Assembly (NCBI GenBank): GCA_039679385.1
Contig: JBDKVB010000183.1
Span: forward strand, 1 to 47,021
From: Armatimonadia bacterium
GTDB taxonomy: Bacteria > Armatimonadota > Zipacnadia > Zipacnadales > JABUFB01
DNA: 47,021 nt
Reading direction: 5' to 3'
This document shows positions 1 to 8,448 of this stretch, piece after piece. The notes under the pieces were generated by a model, which did no database searches, had not been told where the DNA came from, and saw only the letters and a list, made by a program, of their open reading frames with translations. Numbering within the stretch: position 1 is the first letter of the stretch; every line of letters begins with the position of its first letter. The position numbers were made by a program, and so were the translations under genes.

Positions 1-103
1 CCCGTAGGGGCCCAAAACTAACCTGCAGGGCCTGAAACGCCCCTCGGGCTTCAGTTGCAGGGTCTGGCTCCTCAGTGTTGAGTTCGTCGTCCAGCGCGGC
101 CAT
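1..103 (-). CDS. possible partial CDS running off the left edge
   Basis: On the minus strand an ATG at 103 opens a frame with no stop to the window edge (34 codons). A GGGGAGG run lies directly upstream of the ATG, too close for a normal ribosome site. The fragment starts MAALDDELNTEEPDP and is acidic. It is too short to identify, and the frame is also open further upstream, so the ATG may be internal. Treat as a weak, unassigned partial gene. Confidence 0.2.
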   Translation of the reverse strand, partial: MAALDDELNTEEPDPATEARGAFQALQVSFGPLR

Positions 104-178
104 CCTCCCCAGGTGTTCTGGCTGCCCCTCCCGAGACCCGTAGAGCCTGTGGCTGTGGGGGATGTGGCCACAGCAGGA

Positions 179-858
179 CTAGCCCGCATCATTCATGAGT
201 TCCCAAGGAAGTGAAACCGGAGAGACGTCGAAATGGGCTTCTGCGCCAACAGAGTGCCCTTTCGGGAGGTCTCTCCGGTATGACACAGTGTCTGGGCCAA
301 CTGCCCCTTGCATTCCCTCGTGGCAAGCAGGTCGTCGGCGAGTTTTCCGGCCGCGACATCTCCAGCGACGGCGGCCTTGTGTTCCTGTCGCGGCCGATGC
401 CCAGCTCGGGCTGAGCCATCGGTTGGCCGCCTGCCTTCCCGACACGCGCCAGGCCGCGAAGGTCCGCCATCAGGTGCAGGAGTTGGTTACCCAGCGCGTG
501 TTCCAGATCGCCGCGGCCTACGAAGACTGCAACGACGCCACGCAGTTGCGCCGCGATCCGGTGCCCAAAACGGTAGTCGGGTGTCTGCCGCAGAGCGGTC
601 ATGACCTGGCCAGCCTGCCGACGCTGTCGCGGCTCGGGAACTCCATGGGCCGCCGCGAGCTGTGGCGGATGGCGCAGGTGCTGGTGGCGCGACTGCGGCA
701 GGCCTGGCCAAGGACCCGCGACAGCTGGCCCCACCCGCGGCGGATATGGCTGGGCTTCGGGCTGCCCGGTGCAGGACCTGTGGCGGGACCTGCTGCAGCG
801 CCTCCAACCGCCACCAGAACCCACCGCCACGACGAGGTTCACGGGTAATGCGGGCTAG
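179..858 (+). mobile_element. internally deleted IS1380-family element with both terminal inverted repeats
   Basis: The segment is bounded by imperfect 21-bp terminal inverted repeats at 179-199 and 838-858 (16 of 21 positions match; the outer 11, starting CTAGCCCGCAT, are identical). Inside are broken pieces of an IS1380-type transposase. The outer sequence matches the IS end at 46895-46915. At about 680 bp the element is far shorter than a complete IS1380 (roughly 1.5 kb or more), and the catalytic centre is missing, so it is not autonomous. I see no convincing target-site duplication in the bases flanking the repeats. Confidence 0.75.
280..858 (+). pseudogene. IS1380-family transposase remnant (frameshifted, core deleted)
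   Basis: An ATG at 280 follows a GGGAGGT site and gives an IS1380 N-terminus with the family motif SSDGGLVFL. The reading frame then shifts. The second frame carries LSHRLAACLPDTRQAAKVRH, the diagnostic AAAYEDCNDATQLRRDP segment and LASLPTLSRLGN. After about 690 the sequence jumps to the C-terminal part, whose end (CPVQDLWRDLLQRLQPP...NAG, stop at 856-858) is again in another frame. The intervening couple of hundred residues of the DDE transposase, including the catalytic acids, are missing. The right-edge copy supplies the undamaged C-terminal sequence for comparison. It is certainly non-functional. Confidence 0.75.
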
Positions 859-1127
859 CATGGTGTGTGCGCGTGCCTTTGGACCTGGCGAAGGGCGAGG
901 TTGACGGCGAAGTGGGCCATCGCCGTGGCGCTGCTGACGCGACGCAACACGCTGTCGGCGTCAGGTCATCACGGGTCTCGGGATGGTTGTGACAGCGCAC
1001 GTCGGCAGGCACCGGTACGAGAGCAACGGCACCTGCCGACGCCCTGCCGGGACATGCGTGCCCTGAGTGTGGCGTTGCCACCGGATAGCTATGTACCCTC
1101 GCGGGCAGGCTGGGGCCGCTAAGGCCG
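859..1127. other. intergenic, with a weak hairpin
   Basis: I see no gene here. A 10-bp inverted repeat (CGTCGGCAGG at 1000-1009 and its complement at 1032-1041) lies downstream of the helicase stop at 1128. It could help end the minus-strand transcript, but there is no T-run beside it. Confidence 0.3.
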
Positions 1128-4100
1128 TCACCAGCCGACCAGAACCTCCTGCCCATCGACCCGGATCCTAAGCGCAAAGGTACTGTCATGTCTCCTTGCT
1201 TCCACAGAGTAGCCCCCGCCGTCAAACTGCGCGATGGAATGATCGCCTTCGGGACTGGCCGACTCGGGGCTGGCATTGGTGTGCCCGATGGTGAGTGGCG
1301 ACTCCATGACGCGAATGGTGTCAAAGGTCCGACGGTCAATGATCAGCACCATGCCGAGCTTCGCATCCGCCTGTATCTCCAGGTGTGCAAACTCGAACCG
1401 CACTCCTTGGTCGCCGTTGCCAGTGACCTGTGCCTTGGGGATGCCACTGACTGACGGGCGGCGAAGGCCGGGCGCGGAGTCGTGCGCGGCTAGTTCAGTG
1501 AGCACAGGGTATTGGGGGATCTCCTCGTGCTCGTCGATTCCCCACGCGCGCCGTTGGTCGTCGAGGACGCTCCGCTGCTTGTTCGCGTTGTCCTCCTGGC
1601 GGCGCTCCTTGAGGTATGAGACCTGACTGATCTTCGTTGCCACCCAGCGACGTCTCGCCGCCGGGGCTGCTGCCAGTATCCGCTCCGCGATGCCATGGTA
1701 GAACTTAAGGGTGTCACTAAGGAACCCCGACCGCTCGTAAGCTGCCCCGAGCTCCTCCCAGCTCGCATGCATCTCCCATCCGTCTGAGGACGACACGGCC
1801 CTGAGAATACCTGAGAGCTGACGTTGCGGGTTGTGCGCTCCCCACGCTTCGTTGGACCGTGCAAGCGCCCGCACCAGGCGACACCGAAGCACAAGCAGCT
1901 CGCTGTCGTCCAACTCCAGACGGTGGGGATCACGTAGGGCGTCGATGGCCTCCGAGCCCCACCCCTCTGAGACAAGGGCTTCGATCAGATCGCCGAGGAC
2001 AGTCTTCCCTTCCTCCCTCTTGGCGCCTGCTACTCCCGCCGAATCCCAGGCGTCGAAAGCCTGTCTGGCCTTCTTCGCCTCACCGATTCTGAGGTAGGCT
2101 CTCGCTGCCTCGTCGCCGCGCCCTGCTCGCTGCAGGGCAACCGCTACGTACCGCAACCAAGCAGGGGCATTGGGGCTGCCTTCGGCTTCCCAGGCACCTA
2201 TGACCTCCTGCGCCGCTTTCGCTCTGTCGCTGAGCCCCAGCAGCCACTCAAGCGCTCCCGGCATACCCACCACTTCGGCCTTCGATCGACGGTATTCGTC
2301 GCAGTCTGCCTTGCACTTTTCGAAGAGCTCGACTGCGCGCTGGTGTAGTCCGGACCTGTGATACGCCAGGGCCGCAACCTGGAGCGGAAGGTACCCTCGC
2401 CGCGTAAGCTCCTCGGCCGCCCTGCCGACGGGTGCCCCGTCGGGACCCCAGTCTGTGCCTGGGTTGCCGACCTGGTCGCGCATATTGGCGGCCACCGCCA
2501 CCCACTGGGCTGCAGCTTCCGGTACCACAAGACCCTCGTCAAGTCGAGCGACCAGGTCTCCGGAAAACTGCTGGAGGGACCTTACTCCGACAATGAAGGG
2601 AGTAAGGAGACGCGCCGGGTGTCCGGGCCGCAGGTCGGCGTACTCGCTCAGCATCAGGTGCAGCTCCGCCCAGTGACACCCCTCCCAGTAGCAGCGCCAC
2701 GCATCGTCCTGCATCCCAAGGCCGGCGAACTGCTCGCCCGCTGCAAGGGACTGCCGACGGTACTCGAGCGCATACGCTCCGCATAGTATGGCCTCACGAT
2801 CCCTGTGGGCGCGCTCGTAGTAGCCCTTGGCCCTGTCCAGCAGGCTCGCGCTTCTGTTCTCAATCCCCCACTCCTTGAGCCGGGTTGCCTGGGCGACGAG
2901 GTCGATACCTTCATCCAGGTTGGGGAGAGTGGTTATCCTGTCCAAGCCGGTGGTCAGGTCACCCCACGAGGACCCCGGTCTAGACGCGTCCGCCAGAGCA
3001 CAGCTCGCCTGGATCGCCTCTGGTGTTGCGTGCTGCCAGAGCCGCTCGTAGCCCTGCGCCGTGTCTATGATGAACAGATCACTCTTCGCTCGTGTCAAGG
3101 CGACGTAGAGGCGATTGAGGAAATACCTGAGCTCCAGGGAATCTGAATGGTCAGCGAAGTGGTCCCAGTCTATTGAGGGACAGGCTTCGCCGAACTTGTA
3201 GACAACCACTTTGTCGAACTCGAGGCCTTTTGCATCGGCCACGCTGTAGACGTTCACCGCTTGTTCCTCGGTGACCATCGTCCTGAGGACCTCGTCGCCC
3301 TCGATGTAGTCCGCGAGTTGGTTGGACCCCACCGGGACGATGATCGTGACATTGCGGGCGTTCTGGCGCAAGCTCTCAGCGTCTGAGCCGTCACCAAGGA
3401 CGTAGAGACCTGGGGGTGGACCACCAGGCGATGCCCAGGGGCGCTGGGGTTCGATGCTCTCGCCGACTAGACGACGCCAGAGCAGCACCACGTTGCACAC
3501 CTTGACGATCGGCTCGGTTGATCGGTAGTTCCTGGTAAGGTCGAACCGCTGGAGCCCCAGGGTGTAGTTGCGCTGCCACTGTGGCAGCACGACATCAATG
3601 AGCCCTTCTTGCAGCATGACACCAAGGTTCTCCCATCGGAACCCGGTCGGAGACAAGGTCTGGCAGGGATCGCCGCCAAAGGCGAAGGGAAGGCAGGACA
3701 CAGGTGGGGCAATCTCGTAGCGCGAGAAGACCGACAGACGACGTATAAGGTCGGTCTCGATCCTGGTGAAGTCCTGCGCCTCGTCGCAGAAGACGGCAGT
3801 ATGCCCGGGCCCGAGGTCTCCCTCAAGCAGCGCTTGCCTGATCAGGTCCTGATCGTCCCAGAAGCCACCGTCGCCAGTCAGTTGCCTGTACCAACCGCTC
3901 CAGACCGTGCTGAAGATATCCTGGTACATGTCCTCCGTCAGCGTTCGGTCGTCTCGCGGTAGTTCGCAGTAGTCCTCTGGGGGTAGAACATCATCGAGGC
4001 TCGCGATGTCGGTACACCAGCCCTTCACGTACGAGCGTATAGCGTGCCATGCCTCGTCGGCCGAGAAGCGGCGGTTCCCGGCCTGCTGGAAACCTCGGCC

Positions 4101-5372
4101 GCCTGGCTCCTGGTTGTAGTAGAGGCTACGGAAGCGATGGAAGTCGATGTAGTTGTTCTCTCCAAACCTGCCGCGCATCCCAAGGGGCAGCAACCCGCGT
4201 ACATACTCCAGGAACACGGAGAAGAGGCTATCCACGCTGCTCTTTTCGGGAGGGGCACCCCCACTGGCCACATACTTCGCGTGGTGCTTGAGTATGTTCA
4301 GGACACCTTCACCCGCACGCTCCAGCAGGCTCTCGCTGTAGGTCAGGTAGATCGGCGTCGGGAGGCACGCCCGATGCGGGCTCTGCAGGAACCGATCGCA
4401 GTACTGTGCGTAGAGGAACCACAGCATCGTCGTCTTGCCACTGCCTGCCCGACCGTTGATGAGAAGCGGTAAGGTCAGCATCTCACCGGTCGGGGCACTC
4501 GTGGTCCGAAGGAGGCCCTCCTCCTCGCCAGACAAAGCAAGGTTCGCCGCTTCGTTCTCCTCGATGGCAAGCCAAGCTCCGTCGTCATACAGGAGGTACT
4601 CTGGGTAGGTTCTCTGAGACAACGCGGCGACCTGGTCGAGTTCGGTGATGCCCTCGTGGGCCTGAGCGGGCACCCCGCCGGCGTCGGCGTTCGGCTCCGT
4701 AAGGGCAAGGAGGAGTATGACGCTGTGGGCCGATGGTCCGTCGACTACGACGCGACAGTGCCAGATGCCTACCCCTCCGCCCGGGGTGTAGTGTGGCTCC
4801 CCCGCTGCATCGCCTTCCCCGCCACGCACCAATTCACACACCTGGACTATCAGGTCGCGGTAGTTCAGCCAGTAAGCGCGATCAACCCTCTCCATCTGTC
4901 TGACCCATTCGATGCTCTCGTATACTGCGAGGCCCCCCTTCTTGTCCAGAATGCCTTCCGGGGGCAGAAGCCACTCTTCCAGCAAGGCGGGAAGGGGCTG
5001 CGGCTCTTGTACAGCCCCTTCCACCAGACCTGGTGCGATCCTATTGAGGTTCACGGCGACCCACTCCTCAGTGGCCCACTCCTCTGGTTCGCTCAGGTCC
5101 TCGTAGTCGAAGCTCGCGTAGGCCGCGTCACCCCGTCTGAAAGCCTTGCACAAGTGCAGTACCGGTCTCCCGCTGATTTGCAGGAGGTAGCCGAACACAC
5201 GGTACCTGCCCCACTGGAATAGGTAGCGGGGTGAGCGGTGGCGGCGTGCCTGCGCCGCGATGCCCCCCATCCCCTCTCGGCGCATTGCTTCCTCGAGGTT
5301 CTCTCGCCGGTTCGTCAGTTGCCATTCGCCTATCTGCCTGTCAACTTCAGCCGTCGTGTACAGAAGCACCAT
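1128..5372 (-). CDS. large UvrD/Rep-type SF1 helicase with long C-terminal helical region
   Basis: This encodes 1414 residues from an ATG at 5372, chosen because GGGAGG sits 5 nt upstream; an upstream in-frame extension lacks such a site. All superfamily 1 motifs are visible: Walker A GRAGSGKT (about 307-314), Walker B DEAQD (530-534), GDPCQ (567-571), LTRNYRST (612-619), ADAKGLEFDKVVVY (about 712-725) and LYVALTRAK (755-763). The first 300 residues are of unknown type. The last 600 are helical and alanine-rich with TPR-like spacing, ending in a short beta-rich segment. I see no nuclease motif. It is probably an ATP-driven DNA or RNA translocase. It is the last gene of the co-directional minus-strand run, 192 bp after the HD gene, which suggests a role in the same defence island. 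Its substrate is unknown. Confidence 0.88.
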   Translation of the reverse strand: MVLLYTTAEVDRQIGEWQLTNRRENLEEAMRREGMGGIAAQARRHRSPRYLFQWGRYRVFGYLLQISGRPVLHLCKAFRRGDAAYASFDYEDLSEPEEWATEEWVAVNLNRIAPGLVEGAVQEPQPLPALLEEWLLPPEGILDKKGGLAVYESIEWVRQMERVDRAYWLNYRDLIVQVCELVRGGEGDAAGEPHYTPGGGVGIWHCRVVVDGPSAHSVILLLALTEPNADAGGVPAQAHEGITELDQVAALSQRTYPEYLLYDDGAWLAIEENEAANLALSGEEEGLLRTTSAPTGEMLTLPLLINGRAGSGKTTMLWFLYAQYCDRFLQSPHRACLPTPIYLTYSESLLERAGEGVLNILKHHAKYVASGGAPPEKSSVDSLFSVFLEYVRGLLPLGMRGRFGENNYIDFHRFRSLYYNQEPGGRGFQQAGNRRFSADEAWHAIRSYVKGWCTDIASLDDVLPPEDYCELPRDDRTLTEDMYQDIFSTVWSGWYRQLTGDGGFWDDQDLIRQALLEGDLGPGHTAVFCDEAQDFTRIETDLIRRLSVFSRYEIAPPVSCLPFAFGGDPCQTLSPTGFRWENLGVMLQEGLIDVVLPQWQRNYTLGLQRFDLTRNYRSTEPIVKVCNVVLLWRRLVGESIEPQRPWASPGGPPPGLYVLGDGSDAESLRQNARNVTIIVPVGSNQLADYIEGDEVLRTMVTEEQAVNVYSVADAKGLEFDKVVVYKFGEACPSIDWDHFADHSDSLELRYFLNRLYVALTRAKSDLFIIDTAQGYERLWQHATPEAIQASCALADASRPGSSWGDLTTGLDRITTLPNLDEGIDLVAQATRLKEWGIENRSASLLDRAKGYYERAHRDREAILCGAYALEYRRQSLAAGEQFAGLGMQDDAWRCYWEGCHWAELHLMLSEYADLRPGHPARLLTPFIVGVRSLQQFSGDLVARLDEGLVVPEAAAQWVAVAANMRDQVGNPGTDWGPDGAPVGRAAEELTRRGYLPLQVAALAYHRSGLHQRAVELFEKCKADCDEYRRSKAEVVGMPGALEWLLGLSDRAKAAQEVIGAWEAEGSPNAPAWLRYVAVALQRAGRGDEAARAYLRIGEAKKARQAFDAWDSAGVAGAKREEGKTVLGDLIEALVSEGWGSEAIDALRDPHRLELDDSELLVLRCRLVRALARSNEAWGAHNPQRQLSGILRAVSSSDGWEMHASWEELGAAYERSGFLSDTLKFYHGIAERILAAAPAARRRWVATKISQVSYLKERRQEDNANKQRSVLDDQRRAWGIDEHEEIPQYPVLTELAAHDSAPGLRRPSVSGIPKAQVTGNGDQGVRFEFAHLEIQADAKLGMVLIIDRRTFDTIRVMESPLTIGHTNASPESASPEGDHSIAQFDGGGYSVEARRHDSTFALRIRVDGQEVLVGW

Positions 5373-5564
5373 GGGGTCCTCCCACCTAATGCGCCGGATA
5401 TTGCCCAATGCTGCCTGGGCGTTCGTCTGACGTCGCAGCGTTCGGCGGATTGCGGATTGAGAAGCTGGCGAGCCCAGTCCCCAAGGCGTCTGCATCGGAG
5501 GCAAGGGCCACCTGAACGCCAGGCGCCCCCTGGCCCAAGCGTGTTCGGCACCAACTCAGCCCGC

Positions 5565-8093
5565 CTATTCCTTGGGGATGCAGTCGTGTGCAAAGAGCAC
5601 CTCAAGGGCCTTCCAGCTCACCGGACATAGTGTCCTCAGCCTCGCGTCCTGGATGGTGTCTCCTTTCTGAAGCGGCTCGAAGGCTCCGGCGTACTCTTTC
5701 AGCCATTTCGTTGCCATATCGATCACTTTCCTGTGTTGCTTGGCCCAGGTCGGCTCTACCTCAGCACGCCTGATGAGACGTTGCCTCAGCGAGATATCAT
5801 CATCGTAGAGACGGTAGTGCTCGGGGGGGATCTCAGGCAGGAGCCTGCCGTCCTCGCGCCCGGATTCACGACAGGGGTTACCTATCATGTGTTCCCTTTG
5901 CCAGATCCCGCGCAGGTAGTCGACAGACAGCAGGAGAACCGGCCTTCGAACGAGAGACTGGCGGTCTTCGAGGATCTCTCCGTCCAGAAGCGTGTCTCCT
6001 GGACCCAGACTGAACTCAACGGGCCACAACACCTCGATACCGAGCTCTGTGGGGTTGATACTGAACACAACGTTCTGACAGGTCCCGGGCCCATCGTCAG
6101 GCATCGATGTATCCTTGACCTCCACCGTCCCGAGCGCGTTGTGGAAGGGGAAGTATGAGAACCCCTCTCTGCTGTCGACTACCAAGAGACCGTCCTGTTC
6201 GCGGCGCAGGTCACGATGGCGGCTTGAGTACTGCTTCCAGACCTCCCTGTCGGGATCGTGCCATGGGGGAATGATCCCGTCCAGGAGCGGAAGACGTTGC
6301 CGGACCCGTATGGTCTCAGTCCCGCTGTCTACCGCGAAGCGCTCCACGACCATCATCTCTTCACCGAATTCCCGTTTCATCAGGTAGGTCGCGGGGCTAC
6401 GCCATTCCCGGTCTCTCTCGGACGCCCCGTTGGCCACGTTCCAGCCAATAGGTGCGATGTCGCGGAAGAACAGGGCGCAGTAGAGCTTACCTCCAAGACG
6501 GGGGAAGGGAATGATCCCCCCTGAGGCCCACCGCAGGGGAAATTCCACGGGATCCACCACCTTCACCGTGGGTTCCCGGGACAGGAGAGCTTGATGGATC
6601 TCATCCGACAGGCGATAGGCGTCCTCCGCGCGGTTCTGGGGCACCATCTCCCGAAGCATCAGGTTCTTGCCCCTGTTGTTGTAGACGCCCCATTCCTGTC
6701 CATCAAGTTGGATTTGCAGCGTATGGAGACCACTACGTTCCACCTTGATGATCACGGGGTGCTTAAGATAGAGGACCTCGAAGGCCTTGCGGGGCCAGGC
6801 GTGGTGGATGTGACGTCTCTGGACTAGCAGTGGAAAGCCATCACAGAGGCTGCGTCTGCATATGTCAGCATACGGGTCCGGGTCCTGATCGAGGGTGCCT
6901 GCGCTGTAGTCTACGTCAAGGAGCCCTCCGAGGCTAGCCGTGTCGCCGATCAGGGGGAGACTCAGCCACTCCTCGATCCGCGTCCGCAGGTCAGCCTCGT
7001 TGTCCCCGCCGAGTACAGCGACTTCCTCGGGCAACACGTCCCCCTTCCCAACTAGCTCCACCAGCTCCGCTCGGCAGCTCTCCAGTTCATCTCGGACCAT
7101 CGTCTGCGCCAGAGCGATCAGGTCTCTATGCGACTCTGCAGGCGCCCCATCCAGCAGCGGCGCCGGGGCCTGATCAAGCCACTGATCGTCTAGGCTGACA
7201 GGTTCGATCACAACCATCTCTGGGAGCATATGGACGCGCCGCACGGTGCGATGCATCAGGTAGTGCGTGTTCTGGGCTCTCAGGAGCCCCTCAAGCTCCG
7301 GGGTTGGTTGGTCTAGTTTGCGTATCTCCTCTCTCACTTCCGCTGCCTTGGCCTCAATCTGCTCCAGGTCACGAACCCAGCCAGAGCCGATCTGGCAGCC
7401 GTCAGACAGCGCGAGGAGGGAAGCCAGAACGCCCACCCGTATGGGGTATATCTTGGCCATTTGCTCATCGCCGTGAAAAGGATACGTATCGTTCTCCTCT
7501 ACCCCTGCATTACGGCGGTCCGCGCCTCGCCGGTGCAGGCCCACCACCTTGGCGACGATACGGGCCCAACCGCCGTTGTGCGCCATCAGAGGGTTGGCCG
7601 CCCTGGCAACGCGCCAAGCACCGATATCGGCATGAAGCTTGCGGATCGTCGACGGGCCGATGATGCCAGACGCGCACTCTTTCTGGACCCGGCCGCGGGC
7701 ATCGGCCGATATCAGCTCACAGTCCTGGTTCCTCACCTCCCCGAGCGCGGTCTGGCGGAACTGCTCGACTTCGCTATGCGGGCAGGACATGCCCGCATCG
7801 TGCAGGTATGCTGCGCACGCTAGGGTGAACCACTCCCCGGGATTGTGAAGGACGGGTTCTTCGAGCTTGTGCTCTATGGCCTGTATGATGCGCGGGACCG
7901 CGGCGTAGGTCTGTCTCGCATGGTCCCAGTAGTGGTCGATCATCATCCACATGGGCATATGCGGGGTCGGACTGAGTGCGCCTTGCCACGTCGGGATGAG
8001 GACCGTGAACAAGCTCGAAAGGTACTCATCCCGACCGATACCGCGGACGGCGAAAAACTCATTGGCAGCTCTCACCTCGGCGTCGATATCCAT
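5565..8093 (-). CDS. HD-domain (HD-CE-like) protein, 842 aa
   Basis: The ATG at 8093 is preceded by AGGAAGGAAGGG; the 54-codon extension upstream has no ribosome site and was rejected. The N-terminal third has the spacing of an HD phosphohydrolase: H58, the H98-D99 doublet in AAYLHDAGM, H154 in RKLHADIGA, H187 in VVGLHRR and D231 in LLALSDG. This order matches the HD-CE type found in prokaryotic conflict systems. The remaining 600 residues are mixed alpha/beta without a motif I recognise. HD enzymes hydrolyse phosphoester bonds of nucleotides or nucleic acids; the substrate here is unknown. The same HD layout occurs in the CARF fusion at 19832-22066, so the island carries two related HD enzymes while its Cas10 has none. 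Confidence 0.72.
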   Translation of the reverse strand: MDIDAEVRAANEFFAVRGIGRDEYLSSLFTVLIPTWQGALSPTPHMPMWMMIDHYWDHARQTYAAVPRIIQAIEHKLEEPVLHNPGEWFTLACAAYLHDAGMSCPHSEVEQFRQTALGEVRNQDCELISADARGRVQKECASGIIGPSTIRKLHADIGAWRVARAANPLMAHNGGWARIVAKVVGLHRRGADRRNAGVEENDTYPFHGDEQMAKIYPIRVGVLASLLALSDGCQIGSGWVRDLEQIEAKAAEVREEIRKLDQPTPELEGLLRAQNTHYLMHRTVRRVHMLPEMVVIEPVSLDDQWLDQAPAPLLDGAPAESHRDLIALAQTMVRDELESCRAELVELVGKGDVLPEEVAVLGGDNEADLRTRIEEWLSLPLIGDTASLGGLLDVDYSAGTLDQDPDPYADICRRSLCDGFPLLVQRRHIHHAWPRKAFEVLYLKHPVIIKVERSGLHTLQIQLDGQEWGVYNNRGKNLMLREMVPQNRAEDAYRLSDEIHQALLSREPTVKVVDPVEFPLRWASGGIIPFPRLGGKLYCALFFRDIAPIGWNVANGASERDREWRSPATYLMKREFGEEMMVVERFAVDSGTETIRVRQRLPLLDGIIPPWHDPDREVWKQYSSRHRDLRREQDGLLVVDSREGFSYFPFHNALGTVEVKDTSMPDDGPGTCQNVVFSINPTELGIEVLWPVEFSLGPGDTLLDGEILEDRQSLVRRPVLLLSVDYLRGIWQREHMIGNPCRESGREDGRLLPEIPPEHYRLYDDDISLRQRLIRRAEVEPTWAKQHRKVIDMATKWLKEYAGAFEPLQKGDTIQDARLRTLCPVSWKALEVLFAHDCIPKE

Positions 8094-8307
8094 GGTACCC
8101 TTCCTTCCTGTGTGTTGCAGGAACCTATGAGACTTGATGGCTCCAGACCATCGCCGACCCTCGAACCCCTTAGGTCCCGCGACCGTCGGTCCTCGGCAGA
8201 CACGCTTGTTAGCCCGGAAGTCCGGCTTGGGTGCGGGAGGCATGCGCCCGTTCACACGAGCGCATGCCCGAGGGCCTGGCTCCCAGGACGTCTGGTCGCC
8301 ATAGGTG
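8094..8307. other. intergenic between the small membrane gene and the HD gene
   Basis: These 214 bp carry no convincing gene. They contain a perfect 9-bp inverted repeat at 8239-8268 (listed separately) and the ribosome site of the HD gene. Confidence 0.4.
8239..8268. repeat. perfect 9-bp inverted repeat with 12-nt loop
   Basis: GGCATGCGC (8239-8247) and GCGCATGCC (8260-8268) form a GC-rich stem between the tubulin/small-membrane-protein pair and the HD gene. There is no T-run, so it is not a textbook terminator. It could be an operator or an RNA processing or pausing element. Confidence 0.45.
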
Positions 8308-8448
8308 TCAGGCTGTTAGCGTCCTCGCAACCACGGCTACTGCCCCGCTCACAAGTGCGAGGAGTAGAAGGCAGCACCGCCACCAAGGCTTGCGCGGGAC
8401 GTACCAGCGCTTTGGGTCCCATCGCTTTCGTCTCTGGTGAGTCCTCAT
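8308..8448 (-). CDS. 46-residue single-pass membrane protein coupled to the tubulin-like gene
   Basis: The ATG at 8448-8446 overlaps the TGA of the tubulin-like gene (8447-8445) as ATGA, a classic translational-coupling junction. The product has a strongly basic N-terminus (MRTHQRRKRWDPKRWYVPRK), two tryptophans at the membrane boundary, and one hydrophobic helix at about residues 24-41 (CCLLLLALVSGAVAVV). The positive residues before the helix suggest the N-terminus stays in the cytoplasm. I do not recognise a family. Given the coupling, it may anchor or regulate the tubulin-like protein at the membrane. The overlap and the composition are the only evidence. Confidence 0.55.
   Translation of the reverse strand: MRTHQRRKRWDPKRWYVPRKPWWRCCLLLLALVSGAVAVVARTLTA

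Noticed and set aside
179-858. Target-site duplication around the left IS
   Set aside because: The four bases on each side (AGGA and CATG) do not match.
8094-8255. 54-residue N-terminal extension of the HD protein
   Set aside because: There is no ribosome site upstream, and the internal ATG at 8093 has a purine-rich site.
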